The notes: generated by a model not told the origin, from the sequence alone. Shown: positions 1-7,968, numbered from the stretch's first letter. The stretch is 13,997 bases of DNA from Akkermansiaceae bacterium (GCA_023300205.1 JALZVD010000035.1:1-13997); one strand, 5' to 3'. Program-made: numbers and translations.

Positions 1-1274
1 GCGACTTGTTCTTGCCAGACGTAGGCTTTGTTTTCTCCGCCGTCCGCACGTACTTCGATGAGCTGGATGCGCTGGCCTTGACCGCCGAATCCGTCTTGGA
101 TGATGATGAGGATGATGAGTAGTAGGCTTGCGGCGAGTGCGATGATGGGAGTGGTGATGAATAGTCGATGGCGCTGACCAGCCTTAGCAAAGACGAAGAG
201 GTTTATTGGTCCTACTAGGATGCCGAAGGAGATGAGAATGAGGATGAGGTAGACTGGTGAGAAGCTTAGTTTACCGAGGGATTTCTGTAGTGACCAGGTT
301 CCTGATCCGGTTGTGTCTGACTCGTAGTTTTCATTGATGGCGAGTATTTTAGAGGAGCCTTTTTTTGGTGAATTGATAAGAGCGATTGCTTTTTTGACGT
401 TCAATGATTTGATGTTGGAGAGGGGGATGAGGGTGACGTTTCCGAAGGAGCGGGCGATCTTGTTTTTATTTTTTCCTGGCTGAGAGTCGCTGATTTTTAG
501 TGATTTGAAATTTGATGCGGCATTTAGTTTGTAGATGAATATGTTGCCGCCGAGTCGGTTCCATTCTAGGATGGCGAGCTGTACTTCTGCTGATATTTCC
601 TGCCAGTCATTGTCAGTGCAGACTAGGGCGTCAAATCCGCTGTAGGCCCGCCAGTCGGGGGACATGTCCGATGGGGTAAATTCTGTGGTGTAGCTTTCAT
701 TTCCGGATGAGTGGCCGCTTGAACCTGATGGGATGAAGCTATCAAATTTAGAGCTGTGCTGGATGTAGAGGTTTGTGCTGAGGAGGGTGGCGGGGAGTTC
801 TATGTGCTGGTAGCAGTCTAGAGATGCTGAGGTTTTGTTGCCTCCCATGCTCATTTCTACATTGAGTGAAGAGTTGGCAAAATCATTACGTGAGTTCGGT
901 GTGGTGGTGACAACTGGGACTAGAATGTCATAGGTCTTAGAGCTCTCAGGTGGGCATGTGTAGCTGAATGTGGAGGTGAGAGTGGGGTAGTCGTCGCGTC
1001 CAGAGTAATAGTGGAAATAGTCACGTTCTGATTTAGAATTAAAGGCGAGTTTCCAGTTTTTCTCGGACTTGGTGCCGTTCTTTAGGGTGAGACGGAGGGG
1101 CATGTAGCCACTGCTGGGGGGGGCGCCGACGAGAGGGCGGAGTTTGGCGGTGGTTTTGTTTTTTTTATCGTATGACTCGTTGAGTAGCTCGTTCTGAGCG
1201 TGGAGTGATGCATTGCTGATGCATAGGAATGCGATGAGCGCGATGAGTGATTTTTTAAACTGGGTGATCATCAT
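1..1274 (-). CDS. Secreted/membrane-anchored protein with GATase-like region, partial (C-terminus off the left edge)
   Basis: The reading frame is open from the ATG at 1274 to the window edge (424 residues plus two bases). Seen: an N-terminal signal peptide with K7-K8, a hydrophobic core at 9-20 and a likely cut after A26 (LHA|QN). A beta-rich, Ser/Thr-rich extracytoplasmic part follows (27-335). Two membrane segments lie at about 340-362 and 371-392, separated by a short loop, and the GPIN motif is at 355-358. The stretch at about 210-250 (FDALVCTD, then ILEWNRLGGNIFIY) resembles the glutamine-amidotransferase-like fold found in large membrane proteins encoded beside MoxR and DUF58 genes. 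That resemblance is from memory of the family. The gene starts 17 bases after moxR and is probably co-transcribed. A likely role is envelope or secreted-protein maturation with MoxR, but no reaction can be named. An ATG ATG pair at 1274 and 1271 leaves the exact start uncertain by one codon. Confidence 0.8.
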   Translation of the reverse strand, partial: MMITQFKKSLIALIAFLCISNASLHAQNELLNESYDKKNKTTAKLRPLVGAPPSSGYMPLRLTLKNGTKSEKNWKLAFNSKSERDYFHYYSGRDDYPTLTSTFSYTCPPESSKTYDILVPVVTTTPNSRNDFANSSLNVEMSMGGNKTSASLDCYQHIELPATLLSTNLYIQHSSKFDSFIPSGSSGHSSGNESYTTEFTPSDMSPDWRAYSGFDALVCTDNDWQEISAEVQLAILEWNRLGGNIFIYKLNAASNFKSLKISDSQPGKNKNKIARSFGNVTLIPLSNIKSLNVKKAIALINSPKKGSSKILAINENYESDTTGSGTWSLQKSLGKLSFSPVYLILILISFGILVGPINLFVFAKAGQRHRLFITTPIIALAASLLLIILIIIQDGFGGQGQRIQLIEVRADGGENKAYVWQEQV

Positions 1275-1291
1275 GATTGAAGATGGTTGGG

Positions 1292-2302
1292 TTAAGATGA
1301 TGACTTGATCGTCTTAGGTATGGATTTGTCTTGTCCTGGGATTTCTTTGAGGAGGTTGATTACTACGTCATTGGTGGTGATGCCTTCTATGCGGGCATTG
1401 TAGTCTAGTAGGATTCTGTGGCGGATGACTGCTGGAGCAACGTAGGCTACGTCTTCAAAGGATGCGTGGGTGCGCTCATTGATGAGTGCGCGGGCTTTGG
1501 CTGCTGATGCTAGTGATAGTGCTGCACGTGGGCTGGCTCCGTATTTGACGTGAGCGGATGCGGCGGATTGACCAGGATGTGTGGCGTCAACGAGTCTGGC
1601 GATGTAGTTGGCGACGACGTCAGGGAGGTAGATTTTCCTGACGAGTCTGAGGAGGTTTTCTAGTGTGCCGGCATTCATGATGGTGTCTACATATGGCTCG
1701 GTTCCTAATTCTCTGGAGGTGACAATTTTTTCTAGTGTGGAGACTGAGTTTCTGGTGACTTCTAGCTTGAATAGGAAGCGGTCTAGCTGAGCTTCAGGAA
1801 GTGGGTAGGTTCCTTCTAGTTCGATGGGGTTCTGGGTGGCGAGGACGAAGAATGGTGATGGTAGTGGGTGGGTCTCACCGATTACGGTGACACGTTGTTC
1901 TTGCATGGCTTCTAAGAGTGCGGACTGTGTCTTTGGTGAGGCGCGGTTGATCTCATCTGCTAGCATGATGTTGGTGAAGAGGGGGCCGGGTTGGAACTTG
2001 AATTCGCGGCGACCGTCGATTTCTTGAAGGACAGGATTTCCAGTGATGTCTCCGGGGAGGAGGTCTGGGGTGAACTGGATACGTTTGGTGTCTAGACCGA
2101 GGGTTTTAGAGAGACCTTTGACGAGTTCTGTTTTTCCTAAACCTGGGAGACCTTCTAGGAGGATGTGGCCACGGGCGAGGAGTCCGGTGATGACGAGGTC
2201 AATGAGTTGTTCTTGTCCGAAGAGGACTTGGTTGAGAGCTGCATTCAGTGAGCGGATGTGCTCAGCGGCATTGGTGACTTCGGTTTCTGATGCGTATTCC
2301 AT
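1292..2302 (-). CDS. moxR: MoxR-family AAA+ ATPase
   Basis: This is a complete 336-residue protein of normal MoxR length. Seen: Walker A GLPGLGKT at residues 51-58, Walker B IMLADE at 112-117 followed by the family signature INRASPKTQ, sensor 1 ATQNP at 155-159, the LDRF arginine-finger segment at 173-176, and the sensor 2 motif GASPRA at 255-260. MoxR ATPases are cytoplasmic hexameric chaperones that usually help assemble or insert cofactors into partner proteins carrying VWA or DUF58 domains. Here the immediate downstream partner is the secreted two-TM protein, not a DUF58 gene. Any DUF58 or VWA partner would have to lie beyond the left edge. The start ATG follows CTCACTCATT on the coding strand, with no Shine-Dalgarno sequence. 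Its promoter should lie in the 2303-2621 gap. The client is unknown. Confidence 0.95.
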   Translation of the reverse strand: MEYASETEVTNAAEHIRSLNAALNQVLFGQEQLIDLVITGLLARGHILLEGLPGLGKTELVKGLSKTLGLDTKRIQFTPDLLPGDITGNPVLQEIDGRREFKFQPGPLFTNIMLADEINRASPKTQSALLEAMQEQRVTVIGETHPLPSPFFVLATQNPIELEGTYPLPEAQLDRFLFKLEVTRNSVSTLEKIVTSRELGTEPYVDTIMNAGTLENLLRLVRKIYLPDVVANYIARLVDATHPGQSAASAHVKYGASPRAALSLASAAKARALINERTHASFEDVAYVAPAVIRHRILLDYNARIEGITTNDVVINLLKEIPGQDKSIPKTIKSSS

Positions 2303-2621
2303 AATGAGTGAGTTAGGCTATAGGTAATTTGGCTTGATGGAGGACTGGCTTTGTGCAGAAAAATCTACCTACTAAATGGCACATGGTAGTTAAGCAAGAT
2401 GGTGAAAACTGGCAAGAATGGATTTGAAGTATCTTTGATTCGCTGTTGTTTAGTGGGTAGGGGTACACTTTTTGTTGAAATGATTTGATTATGAATTTCA
2501 TTCATGTAAAAAATTTGCACGATTAATAGTTGGTGATGAGTTTTACTCAGGTTCAACTACCAGAAAATGGCTCTGATCTTGTTTATCAATTCAATTATAA
2601 CCTAAAATTCTATACTTAATT
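2303..2621. other. Divergent intergenic region between moxR and amt (319 bases)
   Basis: The gap separates two genes transcribed away from each other, so it must hold both promoters. A sigma-54-like site sits at 2568-2584 facing amt. A perfect TATAAT hexamer lies on the minus strand at 2594-2599, but it has no good -35 partner and is nearly 300 bases from moxR, so I do not call it. CCTACTAAA at 2368-2376 can pair with TTTAGTGGG at 2449-2457 across a long loop, with one wobble. Two short overlapping open frames on the minus strand have no recognisable features and I treat them as noise. Confidence 0.7.
2568..2584 (+). promoter_or_regulatory. Candidate sigma-54 (RpoN) promoter for amt
   Basis: The site reads TGGCTCTGATCTTGTTT. 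The -24 GG (2569-2570) and the -12 TTG triplet have the ten-base spacing between GG and the -12 dinucleotide that is required for RpoN promoters. The -12 dinucleotide is GT rather than the usual GC, and the -24 box is TGGCTC rather than TGGCAC. Transcription would start near 2594, about 28 bases before the amt ATG. Ammonium transporter genes are commonly under NtrC/sigma-54 nitrogen control, which makes the position sensible. I cannot see a clear NtrC binding palindrome upstream. Confidence 0.35.
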
Positions 2622-3875
2622 ATGATCTCATTACTTGCTACAATTAACTCGGGAGACACTGCTTGGATACTTACAGCCACGGCATTAGTTTTATTTATGA
2701 CGATGCCAGGCCTGGCGCTTTTCTATGGTGGGCTGGTGCATGCTAAGAATGTTCTTTCTGTGATGGCACAGTGCGCGGGGATTGCTTGTTTGGCTTCTGT
2801 CTTGTGGGTTGTGGCTCTTTATAGTTTGGCGTTTAATGGTGGTGGTGATGGTAGCTGGATAGGGAATTTAGATAAGGCGTTTTTGAATGGAGTGACTACT
2901 GAGACTACTGGAGGTGGGGATATTCCTGAGACGCTATGGATTATGTTCCAGATGACTTTTATTATTATTACTCCGGCTCTTTATGTTGGAGCTGTTGTGG
3001 AGCGGATGAAGTTTGGAGCGATTATGTTGTTTACTGCTTTATGGATCACTCTTGTTTATACTCCTGTGTGCCACTGGGTATGGGGTGGCGGCTGGTTAGG
3101 TGAGATGGGAGTGAGAGATCTTGCTGGTGGCATTGTAGTTCATGCTACAGCTGGTGTTTCTGCACTGGTTATGGCGATCATGCTGGGTAAGAGGAGAGGT
3201 TTTCCGAAGAGCCCTAAGCCTCCGCATAATCCGGGGATGGTATTTATTGGAGCAGCGATGTTGTGGGTTGGTTGGTTTGGATTCAACGCGGGTAGCCAGG
3301 TGAGTGCTGGGCAGGGTGCAGGTATGAGTATGCTTGTGACGCATCTTTCTGCGGCTACTGCGGCATTGGTATGGGCTTTGCTTGAGCGCGTTCTTAATGG
3401 TAAGAGTGGTTTGGTAGGTATGGTTACTGGCTTGATCGCAGGTTTAGCAACGATCACTCCTGCTGCTGGTGATGTGGGGCCTATGGGTGCGATTTGTATA
3501 GGAGCGATAGCGGCGGTTGTTTGTTATTATTCTGTGAGTCTTATTAGAGAGAAGCTTGCGATTGATGATTCACTTGATGTTTTTGCTGTTCACGGTGTGG
3601 GTGGTATTTTAGGAACGATTCTTTTGGTGTTCTTTGGTCAGGAGAGGTTTTTGGGTATCGACTTCGGTGGGCTAGGGCATGTGAAGCCAATTGGTGAGCA
3701 GCTGGGCATTCAGCTTACTGCTTTGGGTGTGACTATTGTTTGGTCAGCTGTTGCCACTGTGATCATTATGTTGATTGTAAGAATGACTATAGGTGTCCGT
3801 GTGAGTGATGAAGATGAGGCTAAGGGCCTAGACTCAGCAGAGCATGGTGAGAATGCTTATAGTGAGCTTCCGTAG
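2622..3875 (+). CDS. amt: Ammonium transporter (Amt/AmtB family)
   Basis: This 417-residue integral membrane protein conducts ammonium or ammonia across the inner membrane as a trimer. Seen: the first helix with MPGLALFYGGLVHAKNV at 28-44, the D166-x-A-G-G segment leading to H174, F-G-F-N-A-G at 219-224, and VHGVGG at 323-328. H174 and H324 are the expected twin pore histidines. F113 and F221 are candidates for the phenylalanine gate. The C-terminal GLDSAEHGENAY (402-413) is the cytoplasmic tail that PII proteins recognise in the family. The protein starts directly at the first core helix, with no cleavable signal peptide like the one on E. coli AmtB. The upstream in-frame TAA at 2598-2600 leaves no earlier start. 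No glnK (PII) gene follows. A strong terminator ends the transcript, so amt is probably monocistronic. Confidence 0.97.
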   Translation: MISLLATINSGDTAWILTATALVLFMTMPGLALFYGGLVHAKNVLSVMAQCAGIACLASVLWVVALYSLAFNGGGDGSWIGNLDKAFLNGVTTETTGGGDIPETLWIMFQMTFIIITPALYVGAVVERMKFGAIMLFTALWITLVYTPVCHWVWGGGWLGEMGVRDLAGGIVVHATAGVSALVMAIMLGKRRGFPKSPKPPHNPGMVFIGAAMLWVGWFGFNAGSQVSAGQGAGMSMLVTHLSAATAALVWALLERVLNGKSGLVGMVTGLIAGLATITPAAGDVGPMGAICIGAIAAVVCYYSVSLIREKLAIDDSLDVFAVHGVGGILGTILLVFFGQERFLGIDFGGLGHVKPIGEQLGIQLTALGVTIVWSAVATVIIMLIVRMTIGVRVSDEDEAKGLDSAEHGENAYSELP

Positions 3876-3903
3876 TATAGATTTTCTAGATTGAAAGTCA
3901 TTG

Positions 3904-3946
3904 AGGCCCTGCTAATCATGATTGTGATTAGAGGGGTCTTTTTTTT
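3904..3946 (+). terminator. Intrinsic terminator of amt
   Basis: The left arm, with CTAATCA at 3912-3918, pairs perfectly with TGATTAG at 3925-3931 around a six-base loop. The stem continues through one G-A mismatch into AGGCCCT paired with GGGGTCT (3904-3910 with 3933-3939, including G-T wobbles). A run of eight T residues follows at 3939-3946. It lies 28 bases after the amt stop, which is the classic position for factor-independent termination. Confidence 0.88.
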
Positions 3947-4015
3947 GTTCGATGTTTGATTTATGGATGATGAGGGGTGTTGACTCAGGGGGAGGAGTGG
4001 GTCATTATTTGGTGA

Positions 4016-6109
4016 ATGAGTAGTGAGATACGTGAGGTTGCAGAGAGGGTCTTGTTTGGGCAGAGCCTAGATGAGAAGTTGTCTGTGGGAGTGCATAAGG
4101 GGACTTCTCCTGGTGTGGTTACTGATGTGGTAAGGGAGTGTGGTCTGGTGATGCCGGAGCTTCCTGGGAGGCCGAGTGAGTTGATTATTTCTCCGCGAGG
4201 TGTGGATGTTGGAGGTGGTTCTGTATCAACGTTTCCTAAGGTGAATCGGATGGATGAGAGGGGCGAGCGTGGGAAGATGCTGCATTTTCTGGCGAATCAT
4301 GAGTTGTTAGCGACTGAGTTGATGGCGTTGGTTTTGTTGAAATTCCCTAATGCTCCTAGTGAGTTTAGGCAGGGGGTGTATGAGACGATGCGGGATGAGC
4401 AGGCACATACGCTGATGTATATGCGTAGGATGAAGGAGTGTGGGATGGAGTTTGGTGAGTTGCCGGTGAATGATTATTTTTGGAGGATGGTGGCACCGAT
4501 GGAGTGTCCGATGGATTTTGTGAGTCGGTTGAGTTTGGTGTTTGAGCAGGCGAATTTGGATTATTCGTTGCATTATGGGAGGTTATTCCGAGAGGTGGGT
4601 GACACGGGGACAGCAGCTGTGCTGGATAAGATTTATCAGGATGAGATAGGGCATGTGGGGCATGGGTTGAAGTGGTTTAGAAAATGGAAGGATGAGGGGT
4701 TGACGGACTGGGCTGCATTTAAGAAGCAGCTGCATTTTCCACTGACACTGGCGCGGGCGAAGGGAATGGCTCCTTATGATAGGAAGGGTAGAGAGCTTGT
4801 GGGGATAGATGCTGAGTGGGTGGATGGGCTGGAGGTGATAGAGCAGAGTAGGGGGCGAACGCCGGTGGTGCATTGGTTTAATCCGAATGAGGAGCTGGCG
4901 ATGGCGGGGAAGAAGGGTGCGAGGTATCAGCCGAAGAGAGCGCATTTATTGTTAGAGAAGGATTTGGCGATGCTACCGCTGACGTGGGCGCGGAGGGATG
5001 ATGTGGTGTTGGTGGATGAGATGCCTAGTAGGGAGCATTTGGTAAGGTTGAAGAGGAATGGATTTGTGATACCTGAGCTGTTGAAGGTGGGGGAAGATGG
5101 AGATTTAATTCAGCGGAAGATAGGTGGTTTGAAGCCATGGGCATGGGGGCCGGTGTCTAGTAGGCTGATGAGTAGGTATGTGGCTAGTGTGCCGGGTGTG
5201 GTGGATCTGGCGTGGAAGGAGTGGGGGGATGGTGATGCGGATTTATTTTCTAAGGGTTGGGGGCTAAAGTTAGCGGGGTTATTAGGTGAGGAGATAGGAA
5301 GGTGGTGTGAGAGTGTTGATGAGGTGTTAGAGAGTGTTAGAGCATTTTCTGAGGATGGTGATGTGCTTTTGAAGGCTCCGTTTTCTAGTGCTGGGCGTGG
5401 GCATTTGAAGTTGTTTTCCGGTGCGTGGACTGATGCGGCTAGAGCATGGCTAGATAAGGTGCTTGCTCAGCAGGGCGGAGTGGTGGTGGAGCCTTGGTTA
5501 GAGCGTGTGATTGATTTTTCAGCGCAGTATGAGGTGAGTAAGGATGGGGTTAAGCTGGTGGGGATGACACGGGTGATCAATGATGCTGCGGGGCGGTATC
5601 TGGGTACGTTGGTGCACCCCAAGTGGACGAGTGGTTTGGATAGGGAGCTTACTGAATTTTTATTTAGAGAGGAGGATGTGATGTCTCTTTATAAGGTGGA
5701 GATCCTTGAGTTGTTAGAGAGGCTAGTGGCTGATGATTTCCGTGGGAACTTGGGGGTTGATGCAATGGTGTATCAAGTAGGAGGAGAGCTGAAGTTAAGG
5801 AAGGTGGTGGAGGTTAATCCGAGGATGACGATGGGGAGGGTGGCACTGGAGTTGTTGAAGAAATCAGGTCTTTCTGGAGCAGGTTTTTATCAGATTTTAC
5901 GGAAGTCAATTATAGGAGATATTGATGAGTGGCTCAGTGGCTTAGGGTGCGATTCTTTAGAGGTAGATGGGGTAGAGTTGTGTGATGGGAGGGTTAGGCG
6001 AATAAGCTGTCCGATCAATGATCCGTATTTAGCCAAAGAGTTCATCTCGATTTGGCATTTGAGGAGTAGTGTTGAAGAGGTGATGGATTCTATGATTTAT
6101 AAGGGCTGA
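4016..6109 (+). CDS. DUF455 ferritin-like domain fused to an ATP-grasp domain; function unknown
   Basis: This 697-residue soluble protein has no signal peptide or membrane segments. Residues about 1-275 match the DUF455 family (COG2833), a ferritin-like four-helix fold related to MiaE-type diiron proteins. The carboxylate/histidine pattern is visible: E96 and E101 in one helix, E128-x-x-H131, E177 in FEQANLD, and E210-x-x-H213. Residues about 281-395 resemble a pre-ATP-grasp domain. Residues about 400-615 look like an ATP-grasp fold, with K453 before an SSAGRGH loop, E492-P-W, and the metal-binding E599-V-N601-P-R at the end. ATP-grasp enzymes join a carboxylate to an amine or thiol through an acyl phosphate. 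The fusion suggests an oxidation coupled to a ligation, but the substrate cannot be read from sequence. A TGA lies directly before the ATG, which fixes the earliest start. Arginine AGG and glycine GGG codons are frequent compared with neighbouring genes. The gene stands alone, between a terminator and a promoter-like region. Confidence 0.85.
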   Translation: MSSEIREVAERVLFGQSLDEKLSVGVHKGTSPGVVTDVVRECGLVMPELPGRPSELIISPRGVDVGGGSVSTFPKVNRMDERGERGKMLHFLANHELLATELMALVLLKFPNAPSEFRQGVYETMRDEQAHTLMYMRRMKECGMEFGELPVNDYFWRMVAPMECPMDFVSRLSLVFEQANLDYSLHYGRLFREVGDTGTAAVLDKIYQDEIGHVGHGLKWFRKWKDEGLTDWAAFKKQLHFPLTLARAKGMAPYDRKGRELVGIDAEWVDGLEVIEQSRGRTPVVHWFNPNEELAMAGKKGARYQPKRAHLLLEKDLAMLPLTWARRDDVVLVDEMPSREHLVRLKRNGFVIPELLKVGEDGDLIQRKIGGLKPWAWGPVSSRLMSRYVASVPGVVDLAWKEWGDGDADLFSKGWGLKLAGLLGEEIGRWCESVDEVLESVRAFSEDGDVLLKAPFSSAGRGHLKLFSGAWTDAARAWLDKVLAQQGGVVVEPWLERVIDFSAQYEVSKDGVKLVGMTRVINDAAGRYLGTLVHPKWTSGLDRELTEFLFREEDVMSLYKVEILELLERLVADDFRGNLGVDAMVYQVGGELKLRKVVEVNPRMTMGRVALELLKKSGLSGAGFYQILRKSIIGDIDEWLSGLGCDSLEVDGVELCDGRVRRISCPINDPYLAKEFISIWHLRSSVEEVMDSMIYKG

Positions 6110-6227
6110 TTGGTCTGGTTATGGGGTTGTAATGTTATTTGTTAGAACTGATTAGGTGGATGATTAGGAATATTCATTAGGGAGCTTGACGTGGTGGGGT
6201 GAGTTGTTCATTTTAGTAAAGTAGCAG

Positions 6228-6259
6228 AAGCGCATTTTCCATGATGGGGGGTGCGTTTT
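6228..6259 (+). terminator. Possible intrinsic terminator after the DUF455/ATP-grasp gene
   Basis: AAGCGCATTTTCC (6228-6240) can fold onto GGGGGGTGCGTTTT (6246-6259) around a five-base ATGAT loop. The core CGCA/TGCG and CC/GG pairs are Watson-Crick. Several T-G wobbles occupy the middle, and the trailing T run is short and partly inside the stem. It lies about 120 bases after the stop codon. The position before a new gene cluster is sensible, but the wobble content makes it a weak call. Confidence 0.35.
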
Positions 6260-6285
6260 AACATTAAACTTTAATCATTTAAAAT
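6258..6285 (+). promoter_or_regulatory. Candidate sigma-70-like promoter for the secretion/pilus cluster
   Basis: TTAACA (6258-6263) and TAAAAT (6280-6285) are separated by 16 bases. Each differs from the consensus hexamer at one position. A start point six to seven bases downstream would fall on or next to the GTG at 6292, which predicts a leaderless or nearly leaderless message. The surrounding AT-rich sequence makes chance matches easy. Confidence 0.4.
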
Positions 6286-6291
6286 TTCACC

Positions 6292-7968
6292 GTGTATTCC
6301 AACGAAGACTATCTCTTAGAATTGATCACCGATCATGGTTTGATCACACTTGACGATATTAATATTTATCGCAGTCATTTATCTGGCTCTCAGAGCCTGA
6401 TAGAGCTGATGATAAAGGAGCAGAGGCTTACAGAAGAGCAGGTGGCAAAGGTCTGCGCCGAAAGTTCTAGTGTGGATTTTATAGATCTGGCACATACGCC
6501 TATTGCCCCTGATATATTTGACGCTATTCCTGAGGATATTGTTAGGAGGTTCCAGGTTGTGCCTGTATCTGAGAGTGGAGGTTATCTTGTGGTGGCATTA
6601 GCAGATCCATTAAATTTTGAGACGCTTGATACGTTACCCCATATTATAGGTAGAGAGATTACTCCTGTGTGTGCTACACCAAGTGCGATAGAACAGACGA
6701 TCAAGCATAACTATGGTTCTAGTGATGATGATATGGATAAAAGCCAAGAGGGCTTAAGCTGGGGAGGGGAGGAAGAAGGAGATGCCGAGGCGAATGATGC
6801 GCCAATTATTAAGTTGGTATCCCATATTTTAGTAGAGGCATTTAAGATGAAGGCGAGTGATATTCATATTGAGCCTATGGAGAAATCGCTACGTGTTCGT
6901 TACCGTGTGGATGGTAAGTTGGTGGAGGTGGATAATCATCCAAGGAAGCTTTTGCCTGCTATTGTAGCGCGTCTGAAGGTGATGAGTGGCTCGATGAGTA
7001 TTGCTGAGAAGCGTATGCCACAGGATGGTAGAATTCAAATTCAAGTAGCTGGCAAGGATGTGGATCTCCGTGTGTCTAGTGTACCTAGTAATCACGGAGA
7101 GAGTATCGTGATGCGTATTCTTGATAAGACGGCGTTACTTTTGGGTCTGCCAGAGTTAGGTTTTCTTTCTGATGATCAGGATACAGTGAAAGAGATGATG
7201 GGTCTTCCGGATGGGATCATCTTGGTTACTGGCCCAACTGGTAGTGGTAAGACGACCACGCTTTACGCTTGTTTGAATGTGATTAACCGGCCTGATAAGA
7301 AGATTATTACTGTGGAAGATCCTGTGGAATATGAAATGCCAGGGATTAACCAGGTGATGGTGAAAACTGAGATAGGGATGACTTTTGCTGCAGCTCTTAG
7401 GGCGATGTTAAGACAAGCTCCTAATATTATTATGATTGGTGAGATTAGAGATGCTGAGACGGCTAATATAGCTATCAATGCGGCGCTTACGGGTCACTTG
7501 GTATTTTCAACACTGCATACGAATGATGCGCCGAGTGCGGTAGCGCGTCTTGCAGATATAGGGGTGAAGAAGTTCCTTATTGCATCAGCGATCAGGGCGA
7601 TTATTGCTCAGCGATTGGTGAGGAATTTATGTCCTACATGTAAAGCACCAGCGGAGTTAAGTGAACGTGAATTAAGAATGCTTAATATTGATGGAGGGCA
7701 GATGACTGATAGTAATATCTATGGTGCTGTAGGATGTGAGAAGTGTAGAACAGCAGGTTATAGGGGAAGAATGGGATTATTCGAGATACTGAAGGTTGAT
7801 GATGAGGTGAGTCATATGATCAACGATGACCTGTCCTCTCCGCAGCTTAGAAAAAGGGCTCGTGAGCTTGGAATGAGAACTCTTAGAGAAGATGGTATAC
7901 GCAAGGTGCTTTCTGGTATGACCTCCGCTGAAGAGGTGATAGGAGTGACGATGGCTGATGGGATGTAG
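6292..7968 (+). CDS. gspE: GspE/PilB-type secretion/pilus assembly ATPase, copy 1
   Basis: This 558-residue cytoplasmic hexameric ATPase would drive extension of a pilus or pseudopilus. Seen: an MshEN-like N-terminal domain at about 5-140, an acidic linker at 144-168, the N2 domain with SDIHIEP at 189-195, Walker A GPTGSGKT at 314-321, the Asp box VEDPVEYE at 341-348, Walker B IIMIGEIRD at 379-387, the His box STLHTND at 406-412, and a zinc-binding tetracysteine set C447, C450, C482, C485. A full N-terminal domain plus the cysteines marks an assembly ATPase rather than PilT. The usual RQDPD before Walker B is RQAPN here (A376, N378). The GTG start places the MshEN domain at its normal distance from the N-terminus; the next in-frame ATG (residue 40) would cut into it. 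GspE and PilB cannot be told apart from this gene alone. Confidence 0.9.
   Translation: MYSNEDYLLELITDHGLITLDDINIYRSHLSGSQSLIELMIKEQRLTEEQVAKVCAESSSVDFIDLAHTPIAPDIFDAIPEDIVRRFQVVPVSESGGYLVVALADPLNFETLDTLPHIIGREITPVCATPSAIEQTIKHNYGSSDDDMDKSQEGLSWGGEEEGDAEANDAPIIKLVSHILVEAFKMKASDIHIEPMEKSLRVRYRVDGKLVEVDNHPRKLLPAIVARLKVMSGSMSIAEKRMPQDGRIQIQVAGKDVDLRVSSVPSNHGESIVMRILDKTALLLGLPELGFLSDDQDTVKEMMGLPDGIILVTGPTGSGKTTTLYACLNVINRPDKKIITVEDPVEYEMPGINQVMVKTEIGMTFAAALRAMLRQAPNIIMIGEIRDAETANIAINAALTGHLVFSTLHTNDAPSAVARLADIGVKKFLIASAIRAIIAQRLVRNLCPTCKAPAELSERELRMLNIDGGQMTDSNIYGAVGCEKCRTAGYRGRMGLFEILKVDDEVSHMINDDLSSPQLRKRARELGMRTLREDGIRKVLSGMTSAEEVIGVTMADGM

Noticed and set aside
1206..1224. Direct repeat TGATGCAT-TGC-TGATGCAT
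   Set aside because: It lies inside the signal-peptide coding region of the minus-strand gene and is short enough to be chance.
2374..2394. TGGCACATGGTAGTT as a sigma-54 site
   Set aside because: The -24 box is a perfect TGGCAC, but no G-C dinucleotide or TTG lies at the required spacing.
2368..2457. CCTACTAAA / TTTAGTGGG inverted repeat in the intergenic region
   Set aside because: The arms are short, contain a wobble and are separated by 72 bases, so chance pairing in AT-rich DNA is likely.
2313..2556. Two overlapping short open frames on the minus strand in the moxR-amt gap
   Set aside because: They overlap each other in different frames, have low-complexity unremarkable translations and no start context, and they cover the area where promoters are expected.
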